From the NCBI GenBank assembly GCA_035627835.1, contig DASPKX010000079.1, positions 1 to 64,000 of the forward strand: a stretch of DNA of 64,000 bases, in the 5' to 3' direction. The stretch is from DASPKX01 sp035627835. Lineage in GTDB: Bacteria > Verrucomicrobiota > Verrucomicrobiia > Limisphaerales > SXQI01. Of the stretch, positions 34,837 to 42,903 are shown piece after piece. Each line of letters starts with the position of its first letter. Position 1 is the stretch's first letter. The notes beneath the pieces were generated by a model. It did no database searches and was not told where the DNA came from. It saw nothing but the letters and a program-made list of their open reading frames with translations. The translations under genes and the position numbers were made by a program.

Positions 34837-35876
34837 CTCCGCGTCCAGAAATCGCCAATCTCATCTCTGAGCACCGCCATGCCATGGCGGGTTGGGCAAC
34901 GCACGAGTTTTTCACCGCAAATCCCGGCCTGCAGGCTAAATGGGGAGCTAATGGGGTGCGGCGTTGCACCGAGGATCACGCCTATCACTTTGCTTATCTG
35001 GCTGAGGCCGTTCGATTCGGATTCCCAGAGTTCTTCACCGATTACATGGCCTGGAGCAAAGTTCTTCTGCACGCCCTCCGCATCGGCCATGAGCATCTGC
35101 AGGAGAGCCTCGCTCTCATGGAGCGCGGGCTTGAAGTGCAACTGGGTCAGGAGGCCCGTAAAGCCGCTGCAATCCCGCTGAATATCGCCAGTCGAGCGCT
35201 TCCTAATCTACCCACTGAGATCCCCAGCTTCATCAAAGAAGATGCGCCGCACGGTTCTCTCGCGCGGCGCTGGCTGGACCTGCTGCTCGTGAAAAATGCT
35301 GGCGCGGCGCGTCAAGTGTTGCTCCAGGCGCGCTCCTCGGGCATTCCGCTCCTGGAACTTTACCAGCACGTTCTCACTCCCGCGCTCCATGAGGTCGGCA
35401 GACTTTGGCAAATCCGGAACATTACTGAAGCCGAGGAGCACTACTGCGCGCATGTCACTCAAAACATGCTCGCCTTGCTCAGCGCGGACTTAGCCGTGCC
35501 GCGCGTGCGTAAATCTGTCGTCGGTTTCAGCGTCGGCAATGAAATGCATGAACTCGGCATCCGCATTGTCACGGACTGCTTTGCAATTCACGGGTGGGAC
35601 GCTGTTTGCCTCGGGAGCAATGTGCCCACGCGCAACCTCGACTCGATACTCCTCACTTGGAATCCCGCCATCATCGCTATCTCCGCCACCATGACCTACC
35701 ACCTTGGTGAGATGCAGGCGGCCATCAACGCGATCAAGAATTCCAGCCAGACCCATAAACCAAGAATCTTCGTTGGCGGACGCCCTTTCAACATCTGCCC
35801 GGATCTCGCAAAACGCCTGGGCGCTGATGCCTCCGCGCAAAGCTGCGCCGAACTGATCAGCTGCGCCTTTGCTTGA
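34833..35876 (+). CDS. Cobalamin-binding protein with CarH-type light-sensor motifs, no DNA-binding domain
   Basis: 347 residues. Residues 1-150 are an uncharacterised helical domain. From about 155 comes a B12-binding helical bundle with Trp192, nine residues, then Glu202-His203 (W-x9-E-H), which matches the motif that shields adenosylcobalamin in the CarH photoreceptor. The Rossmann-like domain has Glu237-x-His239-x-x-Gly242, the CarH-type lower-ligand motif. A GG motif near 315 ('VGGRPF') supports cobalamin binding. Unlike CarH/LitR there is no MerR DNA-binding domain. It could be a protein-protein photosensor like AerR/PpaA relatives (inference). Its gene overlaps the ABM gene by four bases. 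Confidence 0.85.
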   Translation: MTPRPEIANLISEHRHAMAGWATHEFFTANPGLQAKWGANGVRRCTEDHAYHFAYLAEAVRFGFPEFFTDYMAWSKVLLHALRIGHEHLQESLALMERGLEVQLGQEARKAAAIPLNIASRALPNLPTEIPSFIKEDAPHGSLARRWLDLLLVKNAGAARQVLLQARSSGIPLLELYQHVLTPALHEVGRLWQIRNITEAEEHYCAHVTQNMLALLSADLAVPRVRKSVVGFSVGNEMHELGIRIVTDCFAIHGWDAVCLGSNVPTRNLDSILLTWNPAIIAISATMTYHLGEMQAAINAIKNSSQTHKPRIFVGGRPFNICPDLAKRLGADASAQSCAELISCAFA

Positions 35877-35961
35877 TCCGCAGGGCTCAGGGACTGTCAC
35901 ACAAATTCTTCCGCTCTTCGCTTGACCCGGCGCGTTGCCGCCCGTTTAACAGGAGCGCAGT

Positions 35962-37170
35962 TTGCACGCAGTGAAGATGAATGTTCCCGGCCTGGAATCC
36001 CCCCTCCGCCCCGCTTGGCTCGAAATCGATTTGGCCCAGCTCAGACGGAACTTCGAGGTCATTCATCACGCCAAACCCGACGGCTTGCGAATCATGTCTG
36101 TGGTCAAGGACAATGCTTATGGCCACGGGGCTGAGCAGGTGGCGCGCATTGCAGTTGCCAGCGGAGTAAGCGCGTTCGCCACTGTGACTCTCTCGGAAGC
36201 GATCCAGCTTCGTCAGGCGGGCTTCAAGCAGATGGTCCTGTTGCTGGGGGAGCGGACGGACGACGAGATTGCCGCGTGTGTTGAGTTCAATCTCAGTTGC
36301 GCAGTCAACTCCGCCGAACTTGTCCCCCGCCTGAGCGCGGCTGCGCGGGCGCAACGGAAACGAGCTTCCGTTCATTTAAAAGTGAACACAGGCATGAACC
36401 GGTATGGCGTGCGCTGGACTGAGGCTGCCGCTTTGGCGGAACGAATCGCCAAGGATCCAAATCTCTGTTTGGAAGGTGTTCTCAGCCACTTCGCAATGAG
36501 CGACGAATTGGACAAAACCTTTGCCCATCACCAACTCGCCAATTTTCAGGAAACGCTTGCCGCTTTGGAGCAACGCGGGATTTCCCCAGGTCTGCGCCAC
36601 CTCTGCAACAGTGGCGGGTTCCTCGATTTACCCTCCGCGCATTTCGACATGGTTCGCGTCGGCATTCTGAGCTACGGCGTGTATCCCAGCCGCGTGTGCA
36701 GAAGATTGGACGGCATCGAGCCGGTCATGAGAGTGAAGACGCGCATTTCAGGGTTCCAAAATTTGCAGGCTGGCGACAAGGTCGGCTACGGGATGCGTTA
36801 CACTGCGGATGGCCCGAGGAGAATCGCCGTGCTGCCCCTCGGATACGGCGACGGTTTCCCGCGTGTGCGCAACCAGGGGCATGTGCTGATACATGGCGCG
36901 CGAGCGCCGATCGTTGGGGGTGTCGCTATGGATTCCTTCACTGTGGACGTCACGGAGATTCCCCAGGCCCAACTTTGGGATGAGGTCGTCATCATGGGAA
37001 CCCAAGGCTGCGAAGAAATCACCGCCCACGACGTGGCTGCGCTAAAGAACAGCGTCTCCTACGACGTCCTGACTGGATGGCGTTCCCGCCTCCCCCGAGT
37101 TTACCTAAACCAGCCAGCGGACCAGAACCCGCAACCCCAACGGACCCACGCTGAGGCCCACCATCAATGA
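35962..37170 (+). CDS. alr: Alanine racemase
   Basis: 402 residues from the TTG at 35962, which has AGGAG six bases upstream; an ATG at 35977 is a possible alternative. PLP lysine motif 'SVVKDNAYGHG'; 'VHLKVNTGMNRYGVRW'; the C-terminal domain has 'VGYGMRYTADGPRRIAVLPLGYGDG', the region of the catalytic tyrosine. It makes D-alanine for peptidoglycan. The C-terminal 20 residues are a low-complexity tail rich in Gln, Pro and His. The gene overlaps the next one by four bases (ATGA). Confidence 0.94.
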   Translation: MHAVKMNVPGLESPLRPAWLEIDLAQLRRNFEVIHHAKPDGLRIMSVVKDNAYGHGAEQVARIAVASGVSAFATVTLSEAIQLRQAGFKQMVLLLGERTDDEIAACVEFNLSCAVNSAELVPRLSAAARAQRKRASVHLKVNTGMNRYGVRWTEAAALAERIAKDPNLCLEGVLSHFAMSDELDKTFAHHQLANFQETLAALEQRGISPGLRHLCNSGGFLDLPSAHFDMVRVGILSYGVYPSRVCRRLDGIEPVMRVKTRISGFQNLQAGDKVGYGMRYTADGPRRIAVLPLGYGDGFPRVRNQGHVLIHGARAPIVGGVAMDSFTVDVTEIPQAQLWDEVVIMGTQGCEEITAHDVAALKNSVSYDVLTGWRSRLPRVYLNQPADQNPQPQRTHAEAHHQ

Positions 37171-37988
37171 AGCTGCTTTTTTCGGAGGCGAAGCCGGACT
37201 ACCCGCACTACGTCTTTCCCTTTGCGGTGTGGGCATTCCCGGACGCTGGAGAGGCTCCCAGCGACCTTTTTGGGCACGGCTTTCTGCCAAGTTCTCCCAA
37301 CCTGGACCGGTTTTACATGTGCCGCCATGTGCGGGTTGCCCTCCAAGAGTACAAGGCTTCGTCGGAAAACCGGCGTATTCTCCGAAAAGGCAACGGCTTG
37401 ACTGCTCAACTCGTTCCCCGCGAAGAGTTTGAGTTAACACCATCCAAACGCCACTTCATAAAGCAATATGCGGAGACGAAGTTCGGCCGGGACGTGATGA
37501 GTGACGCGCGGCTGGATCGCCTCTTTAGCTCCCGCATTGTGACGCATATCCTATCCTTTACCGATAAAGGGTCAGATGTTGGCTATGTCACCCTCTACAT
37601 CGAACCTTCCCGCATCGCCTACTACTACTACGCCTTTTACGACCTTGCTCACCTGAACAAGAGCCTTGGGCTGTTCATGATGACTTCCGCAGTCGAGCGG
37701 TTTGCGGAAGCAGGCCTGTCACACCTTTACCTAGGCACCTGTTATTCGAGGAACGCCCTCTACAAGACTCAATTCGCTGGCGCGCAGTTCTTTAACGGGG
37801 CCAAGTGGTCCAGCAACCTTGAAGAATTGAAGTTCCTGATTGCTCGGCAGGAGCAGGCCCACACCGAGCATCTTTGGGAAAATGCCGAGTTCCGACAAAA
37901 GTTCTATCCGGAGCCGCAAGTCAGTTTGCAGGACATAGCATTGTTCCACGTGGAACAATTGCCTTGTAAGCTGACTAATCGCGGCTGA
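37167..37988 (+). CDS. Arginyltransferase-like (ATE/GNAT) protein
   Basis: 273 residues. 'CRHVRVALQEYKASSENRRILRK' matches the basic motif of aminoacyl-tRNA-protein transferases (ATE/Bpt), and 'HLYLGTCY' and 'FNGAKWSSNLEELKF' fit their C-terminal GNAT fold. Bacterial Bpt transfers Leu to N-terminal Asp/Glu for N-degron proteolysis; this relative lacks the standard N-terminal Cys cluster, so its substrate is uncertain. It is coupled to alr by a four-base overlap. Its 3' end carries a perfect parS palindrome, translated as LFHVEQ, and overlaps the convergent tmk by 14 bases. Confidence 0.72.
   Translation: MKLLFSEAKPDYPHYVFPFAVWAFPDAGEAPSDLFGHGFLPSSPNLDRFYMCRHVRVALQEYKASSENRRILRKGNGLTAQLVPREEFELTPSKRHFIKQYAETKFGRDVMSDARLDRLFSSRIVTHILSFTDKGSDVGYVTLYIEPSRIAYYYYAFYDLAHLNKSLGLFMMTSAVERFAEAGLSHLYLGTCYSRNALYKTQFAGAQFFNGAKWSSNLEELKFLIARQEQAHTEHLWENAEFRQKFYPEPQVSLQDIALFHVEQLPCKLTNRG
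37942..37957. other. parS: parS centromere-like site
   Basis: TGTTCCACGTGGAACA is a perfect 16-base palindrome inside a 20-base one (37940-37959). It differs from the classical B. subtilis parS (TGTTTCACGTGAAACA) only at two symmetric positions and has the core found in Pseudomonas parS sites. ParB binds such sites and spreads to segregate the chromosome near the origin. It lies within the arginyltransferase-like gene, as many parS sites are intragenic. No second copy was found in the window. Confidence 0.75.
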
Positions 37989-38703
37989 TCTCCGATTCCG
38001 GATCGTTCAGCGTCGATTGCTTGTACTCGCCAAGCGATTTCAGGGTGTTCACCCCCTGACCAGTCCATGCTTCCACCAATGGCTGAACCCATTTCCAAAT
38101 GTCCGTCGAGACGCTCTCAACATCTTGTGTCGCGTCCACCGTCCTGACCCGCATTCCGTCCGCCGCCGAAATGGACTCATAACCCTGTTCGACACGTTCA
38201 AAAAACTCGCGATCCGCCTCCTCCATGCGGTCGCGAACCTTGGAGGAGCCGATGCGGGCTTTCCTGCGTTGCTCGCTGACGGTGATTGGAACTTTCAAGA
38301 GCAGGGTTAAATCCGGCCGCACATCACCCACTGCAAAATCAACGATTGCCTGCACACTGGCCATGGAGAGGCGGCGGCCAAAAGCCTGGTAAGCAATGGT
38401 GGAGTCATAGAAACGGTCGCAGAGAACGATCTGGCGCGCCGCCAATGCTGGAGTGATCACTTCACGCACGAGTTGAGCGCGGCTGGCATTCATCAGCAGC
38501 AACTCCGTTTCCGGCGCCATATTCGCGTTCGCTGTGGAATGCTTGAGGGTGTGCCGGATTTCCTCACCGATCGGCGTTCCACCTGGCTCGCGCAGCGTCC
38601 GCACGATGTGCCCCATTTCCGTCAACTTCTGGGCGAGGATGGTTAACTGAGTGGATTTCCCGCACCCTTCCGTGCCCTCGAACGTGATTAGCAACCCGCG
38701 CAT
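37975..38703 (-). CDS. tmk: Thymidylate kinase
   Basis: 242 residues from the ATG at 38703 (a TTG at 38715 lies upstream). P-loop 'GTEGCGKS' at 10-17, DR(F/Y) motif in 'LCDRFYDSTIAYQAFGR', and the lid region 'RIGSSKVRDRMEEADREF'. It phosphorylates dTMP to dTDP. A C-terminal extension of about 30 polar residues ends the protein. The gene is convergent with and overlaps the arginyltransferase-like gene by 14 bases, so antisense interference is possible. Confidence 0.93.
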   Translation of the reverse strand: MRGLLITFEGTEGCGKSTQLTILAQKLTEMGHIVRTLREPGGTPIGEEIRHTLKHSTANANMAPETELLLMNASRAQLVREVITPALAARQIVLCDRFYDSTIAYQAFGRRLSMASVQAIVDFAVGDVRPDLTLLLKVPITVSEQRRKARIGSSKVRDRMEEADREFFERVEQGYESISAADGMRVRTVDATQDVESVSTDIWKWVQPLVEAWTGQGVNTLKSLGEYKQSTLNDPESEISRD

Positions 38704-38807
38704 CTTGCAAAACAATCACTCTCGCCTGCGTGCTTTGGCAACCCTGAATGTCCTGCCCATGAAGCAGCTTGCTACACCGCCAGCCGCTTCCCATATTGGC
38801 CGCGCAC

Positions 38808-39977
38808 GTGAAGCTGCTCGTCTTTGCGCATATCCCGCCGCCGCATCATGGCCAGAGTTACATGGTCGAGATGCTGCTCAAAGGCTTTGCGGCTGAGGCC
38901 GAAAACGCAGGGCCGAATCCGGCACCGATTATTTGCTATCACGTCGATGCGCGGTTCTCCACCGGGATGGAGGACATCGCGCAACCTCGCGCGGGCAAGT
39001 TGGTCAACCTTTTCAAATACGTCGCGCAGGCGATCTGGATTCGTGTGCGCCACGGCGTTCGCTTCATGTATTATGCGCCAGCGCCCCCGCTGAAAGCGCC
39101 GCTCTATCGGGACATCATTATTCTCACACTCCTGAAGCCATTCTTCCCCCGTCGCGCCTTTTATTGGCACGCGGCTGGGCTTGGGGAATGGCTGCCGACC
39201 CTGCCGAGCTGGCTGCAGCGGCTCGCGCACTTCGCCTTGGATGGGGCGGACATCACGATGTCGCCCTCCTCCTTCGGGCTGCCGGATGCAAAAGTGTTCA
39301 ATCCGAAGAATGCGCGTGTCGTTCCTTACGGAGTGCCTGATCCATTTCCAGATTATGAGAGCCGAATCGCTCCCCGGCGCGCCGCGCGTATTGATGAGCT
39401 GAAAAAAGCCAACGGCTCGGGCACGCGCGTGAATCTGCTCTTCATGGCCTTGTTGACGGAAGAAAAGGGGTTATTAGACGCGCTGCGCGCGTTGAAAATC
39501 TTGCGCGACGCCGCGACTCCCTATGATTTCCACCTGACTGTTGCAGGCAAATTCCTCAACCCAACTGAGGAACAGAAGTTTCATAACTTGGTGCGCGATT
39601 TAAGTCTCGTGGACGCCGTTGCTTACGCGGGGTTCGTTTCCGGCGCTCAAAAGTCCGAGCGCCTGTTGAGCGCGGACGTCTATATCTTTCCAACGTGGTA
39701 CTACGCGGAGAGCGCGCCGCTTGTCTTGTTTGAAGCGATGGCCGCTGGTTTGCCGATCGTCACGACAGCTTGGAGATCCTTGCCAGAGTTTTTTGCTCCT
39801 GCTTATCCCGGAGTGGTCCCCATCAATTCACCGAAGGCCGTGGCAGAGGCCACTCTGACGTTGCTGCAGCGTGAGGACAGTACCCCGTTGCGGCAGCGAT
39901 TTCTTGCCGCATTCCGACTGGACAGGCACTTAGCGAACCTGAGGGCCGCCTTGGAACTCGTCGGTCCTCAGGAGTAG
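38808..39977 (+). CDS. Glycosyltransferase family 4 (GT-B)
   Basis: About 389 residues. The GTG at 38808 starts the typical 'KLLVFAHIPPPHHGQS' strand-loop of GT-B enzymes; a TTG at 38769 is less likely. The C-terminal domain has 'VNLLFMALLTEEKGLLDAL', the donor-binding 'LFEAMAAGLPIVTT' and 'ADVYIFPTWYYAESAPLV' with the E-x7-E-like arrangement of GT4. It probably adds a hexose in surface glycan or LPS synthesis. Stands alone between tmk (divergent) and a small unknown gene. Confidence 0.85.
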   Translation: MKLLVFAHIPPPHHGQSYMVEMLLKGFAAEAENAGPNPAPIICYHVDARFSTGMEDIAQPRAGKLVNLFKYVAQAIWIRVRHGVRFMYYAPAPPLKAPLYRDIIILTLLKPFFPRRAFYWHAAGLGEWLPTLPSWLQRLAHFALDGADITMSPSSFGLPDAKVFNPKNARVVPYGVPDPFPDYESRIAPRRAARIDELKKANGSGTRVNLLFMALLTEEKGLLDALRALKILRDAATPYDFHLTVAGKFLNPTEEQKFHNLVRDLSLVDAVAYAGFVSGAQKSERLLSADVYIFPTWYYAESAPLVLFEAMAAGLPIVTTAWRSLPEFFAPAYPGVVPINSPKAVAEATLTLLQREDSTPLRQRFLAAFRLDRHLANLRAALELVGPQE

Positions 39978-40199
39978 CTTGCCACAGCAGCTAGCGGCGC
40001 CCGTCCCCCTCCTTAAGTTCCATCTCAGGGCGCACCCACTTCCACATCCTGAGTTGTGCTTAGGCCCATTCGGATGCACGGGCGCCTCCGCCGGGTAGAG
40101 CGCCCTACAGGTTATTTCAAAACTCCCGCTGATTGAAGCTCACCCCAATCCAAACGAAAATTCGATGAGGATTAATGCGAAAGACGGGGAGTTGGAGTG

Positions 40200-40457
40200 A
40201 TGAAGGTGGTGTTAAGGAACAGAAAAACGGGAGAGTTCTTTAAGAGTCCAGGAGTCTGGACTGAAAACATGGGGGATGCATTTCCATTTCCGGATAGCGC
40301 GACGGCCATGAACTTTTACATGCGCCATTATTTGCCGGATGTGGAGGTTATCGCGCTGGTGGACAATGCTGGCAAAGGTGTTCATCTGCATCTCAATGAT
40401 GACCAGGCGCCGAGAACCTCCAGCGTCCCAGATTCAAAGGCTGAATCAGCAGATTGA
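40200..40457 (+). CDS. Small protein of unknown function
   Basis: 85 residues from the ATG at 40200, preceded by a GGAG ribosome site. No domain recognised. It starts 'MKVVLRNRKTGEFFKSPGVW', followed by a helix with 'SATAMNFYMRHYLPDVEVIALVDN', which suggests a compact alpha/beta fold, and a polar tail. The codon pattern looks coding but the gene is short, so confidence is moderate. The 222-base stretch before it (39978-40199) shows no tRNA or terminator. Confidence 0.55.
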   Translation: MKVVLRNRKTGEFFKSPGVWTENMGDAFPFPDSATAMNFYMRHYLPDVEVIALVDNAGKGVHLHLNDDQAPRTSSVPDSKAESAD

Positions 40458-40560
40458 CGCGGCGCCGCCCGCCCTTAAACTGCGCGGGCGTGTTTGCCCC
40501 CTTTAATCTCAGAATCTCGGCTCCCTCTGGTGAGCCCGGCTTCTTCCGCTTATTGCCGCG

Positions 40561-41754
40561 ATGAAGAAGCCCTCTCTGCTGGTCATATTTTTGACCGTTT
40601 TTATCGATCTGATCGGCTTCGGCATCGTCATGCCGTTGCTGCCGCTCTACTCCAAGCAGTTCGGGGCTTCAGGCATTCAGGTCGGCATGATCATCGCCTC
40701 CTTCTCGCTGATGCAGTTTCTGGTCGCGCCGCTCTGGGGGCGCTTATCCGACCGAATTGGGCGGCGTCCTGTGCTGCTGATGAGCAACGCAGGCTCAGTG
40801 CTCTCTTACGCAATGTTCGCCTTCGCTTCCGGCATCGAAGGGCAGCGTGGTCTCTGGCTGCTTTTGGCCTCGCGCGTTTTTGCGGGCATCGCGGGCGCAA
40901 ACATTTCCGTGGCCTCCGCTTACATCGCGGACGTTAGCACGAAGGAGAATCGCTCCAAGAGCATGGGGCTCATCGGGATGGCCTTCGGGCTCGGCTTTAT
41001 CTTCGGCCCAACGATCGGCGGCTTGAGCGCGAAGCATCTGGGCCTCACGGGCCCTGGCTGGGTTGCCACGGGCATCTGCGCCTTCAACTTCATCCTAACG
41101 CTTTTCATCCTTAAAGAGAGCCGCCAACCTTCCTCTGAAACCGCTGTGCGCCGGCCTAAGTTCGCACAGATTGGGCATACCCTGCGGCAGCCAGTAGTTG
41201 GGTTTCTGGTGATCACATACTTCCTGTCCACCTTCTGCTTCGCGGCTTTTGAAGCGACGTTTGGCTTAGTGATCGCGGACAACTTTCGCTATGACACCGA
41301 CAAGATCACGTACCTGTTCACTTATTGCGGATTGATCTCCGCATTTATCCAGGGCGGCATGATCGGCCGCCTCGTGAAGAAATTTGGCGAGCGGAAGCTG
41401 ATCGCGTGGAGCCTTGTGATTATTGGGCTTGGGATGGTGAGCCTCCCGCTGGTGAAGAGCGCCCCGGGCTTGCTTATCGGCTTGGCAGTCTTCGCGGGGG
41501 CATCTGGGGTCAATCGCCCACCCACATTCGGTTTAATTTCGAATATGACCGAAGCGAACGAGCAAGGCGCCACATTGGGTGTGGCTCAAAGCGCTGGCAG
41601 CCTTGCGCGCATACTGGCTCCAATATTCGCGGCGAGCCTCTACGACGTTCGCGGCCCGCTGCCCTACCTTATTTGCGCCGTGATCGCGGTGCTCACGGGA
41701 ATAGTGGCGCTCCGAAAACTGTGCGGTCCGCAGACCCACACTGCAGTTCCTTGA
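40561..41754 (+). CDS. MFS transporter, TetA-like drug exporter
   Basis: 397 residues with 12 predicted membrane segments. Motif A between helices 2 and 3 is 'GRLSDRIGRRPVLL'; motif C-like 'GMAFGLGFIFGPTIGGL' follows in helix 5. The N-terminal 'FLTVFIDLIGFGIVMPLLPLY' is typical of the TetA/class-B drug-proton antiporter group. Substrate is not determined. Its stop (TGA) abuts the stop of the convergent pgpA within a 12-base palindrome CCTTGATCAAGG (41749-41760). Confidence 0.88.
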   Translation: MKKPSLLVIFLTVFIDLIGFGIVMPLLPLYSKQFGASGIQVGMIIASFSLMQFLVAPLWGRLSDRIGRRPVLLMSNAGSVLSYAMFAFASGIEGQRGLWLLLASRVFAGIAGANISVASAYIADVSTKENRSKSMGLIGMAFGLGFIFGPTIGGLSAKHLGLTGPGWVATGICAFNFILTLFILKESRQPSSETAVRRPKFAQIGHTLRQPVVGFLVITYFLSTFCFAAFEATFGLVIADNFRYDTDKITYLFTYCGLISAFIQGGMIGRLVKKFGERKLIAWSLVIIGLGMVSLPLVKSAPGLLIGLAVFAGASGVNRPPTFGLISNMTEANEQGATLGVAQSAGSLARILAPIFAASLYDVRGPLPYLICAVIAVLTGIVALRKLCGPQTHTAVP

Positions 41755-42267
41755 TCAAGGGAGCAACTCTGGCCACGCCCAGATTAAAACAGCGACCGGC
41801 AGATTGACCGCAGTCGCCGCAGCCACATCGTCCATCATCACTCCCCAACCGCCGGGTAGATGCTGAAGTTTGTGGATAGGCCAGGGCTTAGCGATGTCGA
41901 ACAGGCGGAATGCGGCGAAGACAGTCACGTGCAAGGGCCACGCGTTTGCCGACCAGATGAATTCAGGAGAGAGCGCGGCGGGGCTCACAATTAGAGCGAC
42001 GAGATAACAAAGCGGGTAAGCGGTGTATTCATCGATAACGACCGAACCCGGATCCTTCGCCCCCAGCAATCGCTCAGCTTCTGCTGACACCCAGACCCCT
42101 GCAGCGAGGCCAACCGACGTCACGAGCAGAAAAGTCCATAGACTGCCCAAACCGAGCAGCAACGCGAACCAGGCAAATCCAATCACCGATCCAAATGTGC
42201 CGGGACTGCCGGGGATCAAGCCGGCGCCGAATCCTCGAGCGACCCAAAGGATGAAGCGTTCTCTCAC
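41755..42267 (-). CDS. pgpA: Phosphatidylglycerophosphatase A
   Basis: 170 residues, membrane protein. PgpA motifs: 'GLIPGSPGTFGS', 'DPGSVVIDEYTAYPL', 'FRLFDIAKPWPIHKLQHLPGGWGVMMDDVAAA'. It removes the phosphate of phosphatidylglycerophosphate to give phosphatidylglycerol. The gene is five bases downstream of pgsA, whose product makes its substrate, so the two form a metabolic operon. Confidence 0.92.
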   Translation of the reverse strand: MRERFILWVARGFGAGLIPGSPGTFGSVIGFAWFALLLGLGSLWTFLLVTSVGLAAGVWVSAEAERLLGAKDPGSVVIDEYTAYPLCYLVALIVSPAALSPEFIWSANAWPLHVTVFAAFRLFDIAKPWPIHKLQHLPGGWGVMMDDVAAATAVNLPVAVLIWAWPELLP

Positions 42268-42271
42268 GCGC

Positions 42272-42844
42272 TTACAGCTCGTTCAAATACAGATTCCGAT
42301 TGCGCCAGAGGTAGAAAAGGCCCGATGCCGCCGTGAGCGCGACCGCCACATAGATCGCGGCGGCTTCAAGGTAGCCGATCCACGCGCGAAATAGGGTTTC
42401 GCCGAAGGAACCCCATTCGCGATAGCTCAACGCGACAAGGATCGTGATTATAGCGACGATTTGTGAAATCGTTTTGTGCTTTCCGTATCGCTCAGCCGCG
42501 AGGACAACCTGGCGATTAGCGGCCAGTAGACGCAACCCGGTGATTGCGAGTTCGCGCGCCACAATCACCACCACAATCCACGCCGCAATTTTCTTTTCTT
42601 CAACGAAAGCAATAAATGCCGAGCAGGTGAGAATCTTGTCGGCCAGCGGATCCATCAGGACGCCGAAGCTCGTCACGAGCTTGTCACGGCGAGCAATCAT
42701 TCCGTCGAAGTAATCTGTCAGGCTCGCTGCAACGAAAACCACGAGGGCCAGTGAGTTGCTGTATTTAATCCCGGAACAAAAAATGACAAGAAACACCGCT
42801 GTTAAAGCGAAGCGGCTCAGGGTCAATTTGTTCGGCAAATTCAT
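42272..42844 (-). CDS. pgsA: CDP-diacylglycerol--glycerol-3-phosphate 3-phosphatidyltransferase
   Basis: 190 residues. The CDP-alcohol phosphotransferase signature D-x2-D-G-x2-A-R-x8-G-x3-D-x3-D is present in 'TDYFDGMIARRDKLVTSFG' and 'VLMDPLADK'. Several membrane segments are predicted. It transfers the phosphatidyl group to glycerol 3-phosphate, the committed step to phosphatidylglycerol and cardiolipin. It lies immediately upstream of pgpA. Confidence 0.93.
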   Translation of the reverse strand: MNLPNKLTLSRFALTAVFLVIFCSGIKYSNSLALVVFVAASLTDYFDGMIARRDKLVTSFGVLMDPLADKILTCSAFIAFVEEKKIAAWIVVVIVARELAITGLRLLAANRQVVLAAERYGKHKTISQIVAIITILVALSYREWGSFGETLFRAWIGYLEAAAIYVAVALTAASGLFYLWRNRNLYLNEL

Positions 42845-42903
42845 CGCGACGCGCTGGTTTTAACGGCTGCGCTCCCGAACGTAAATGCTGAGTTGGCAAT
42901 AGT

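Noticed and set aside
39978..40199. Possible tRNA or small RNA gene in a 222-base gap
   Set aside because: No cloverleaf-like pairing, T-loop sequence or terminator could be found by eye.
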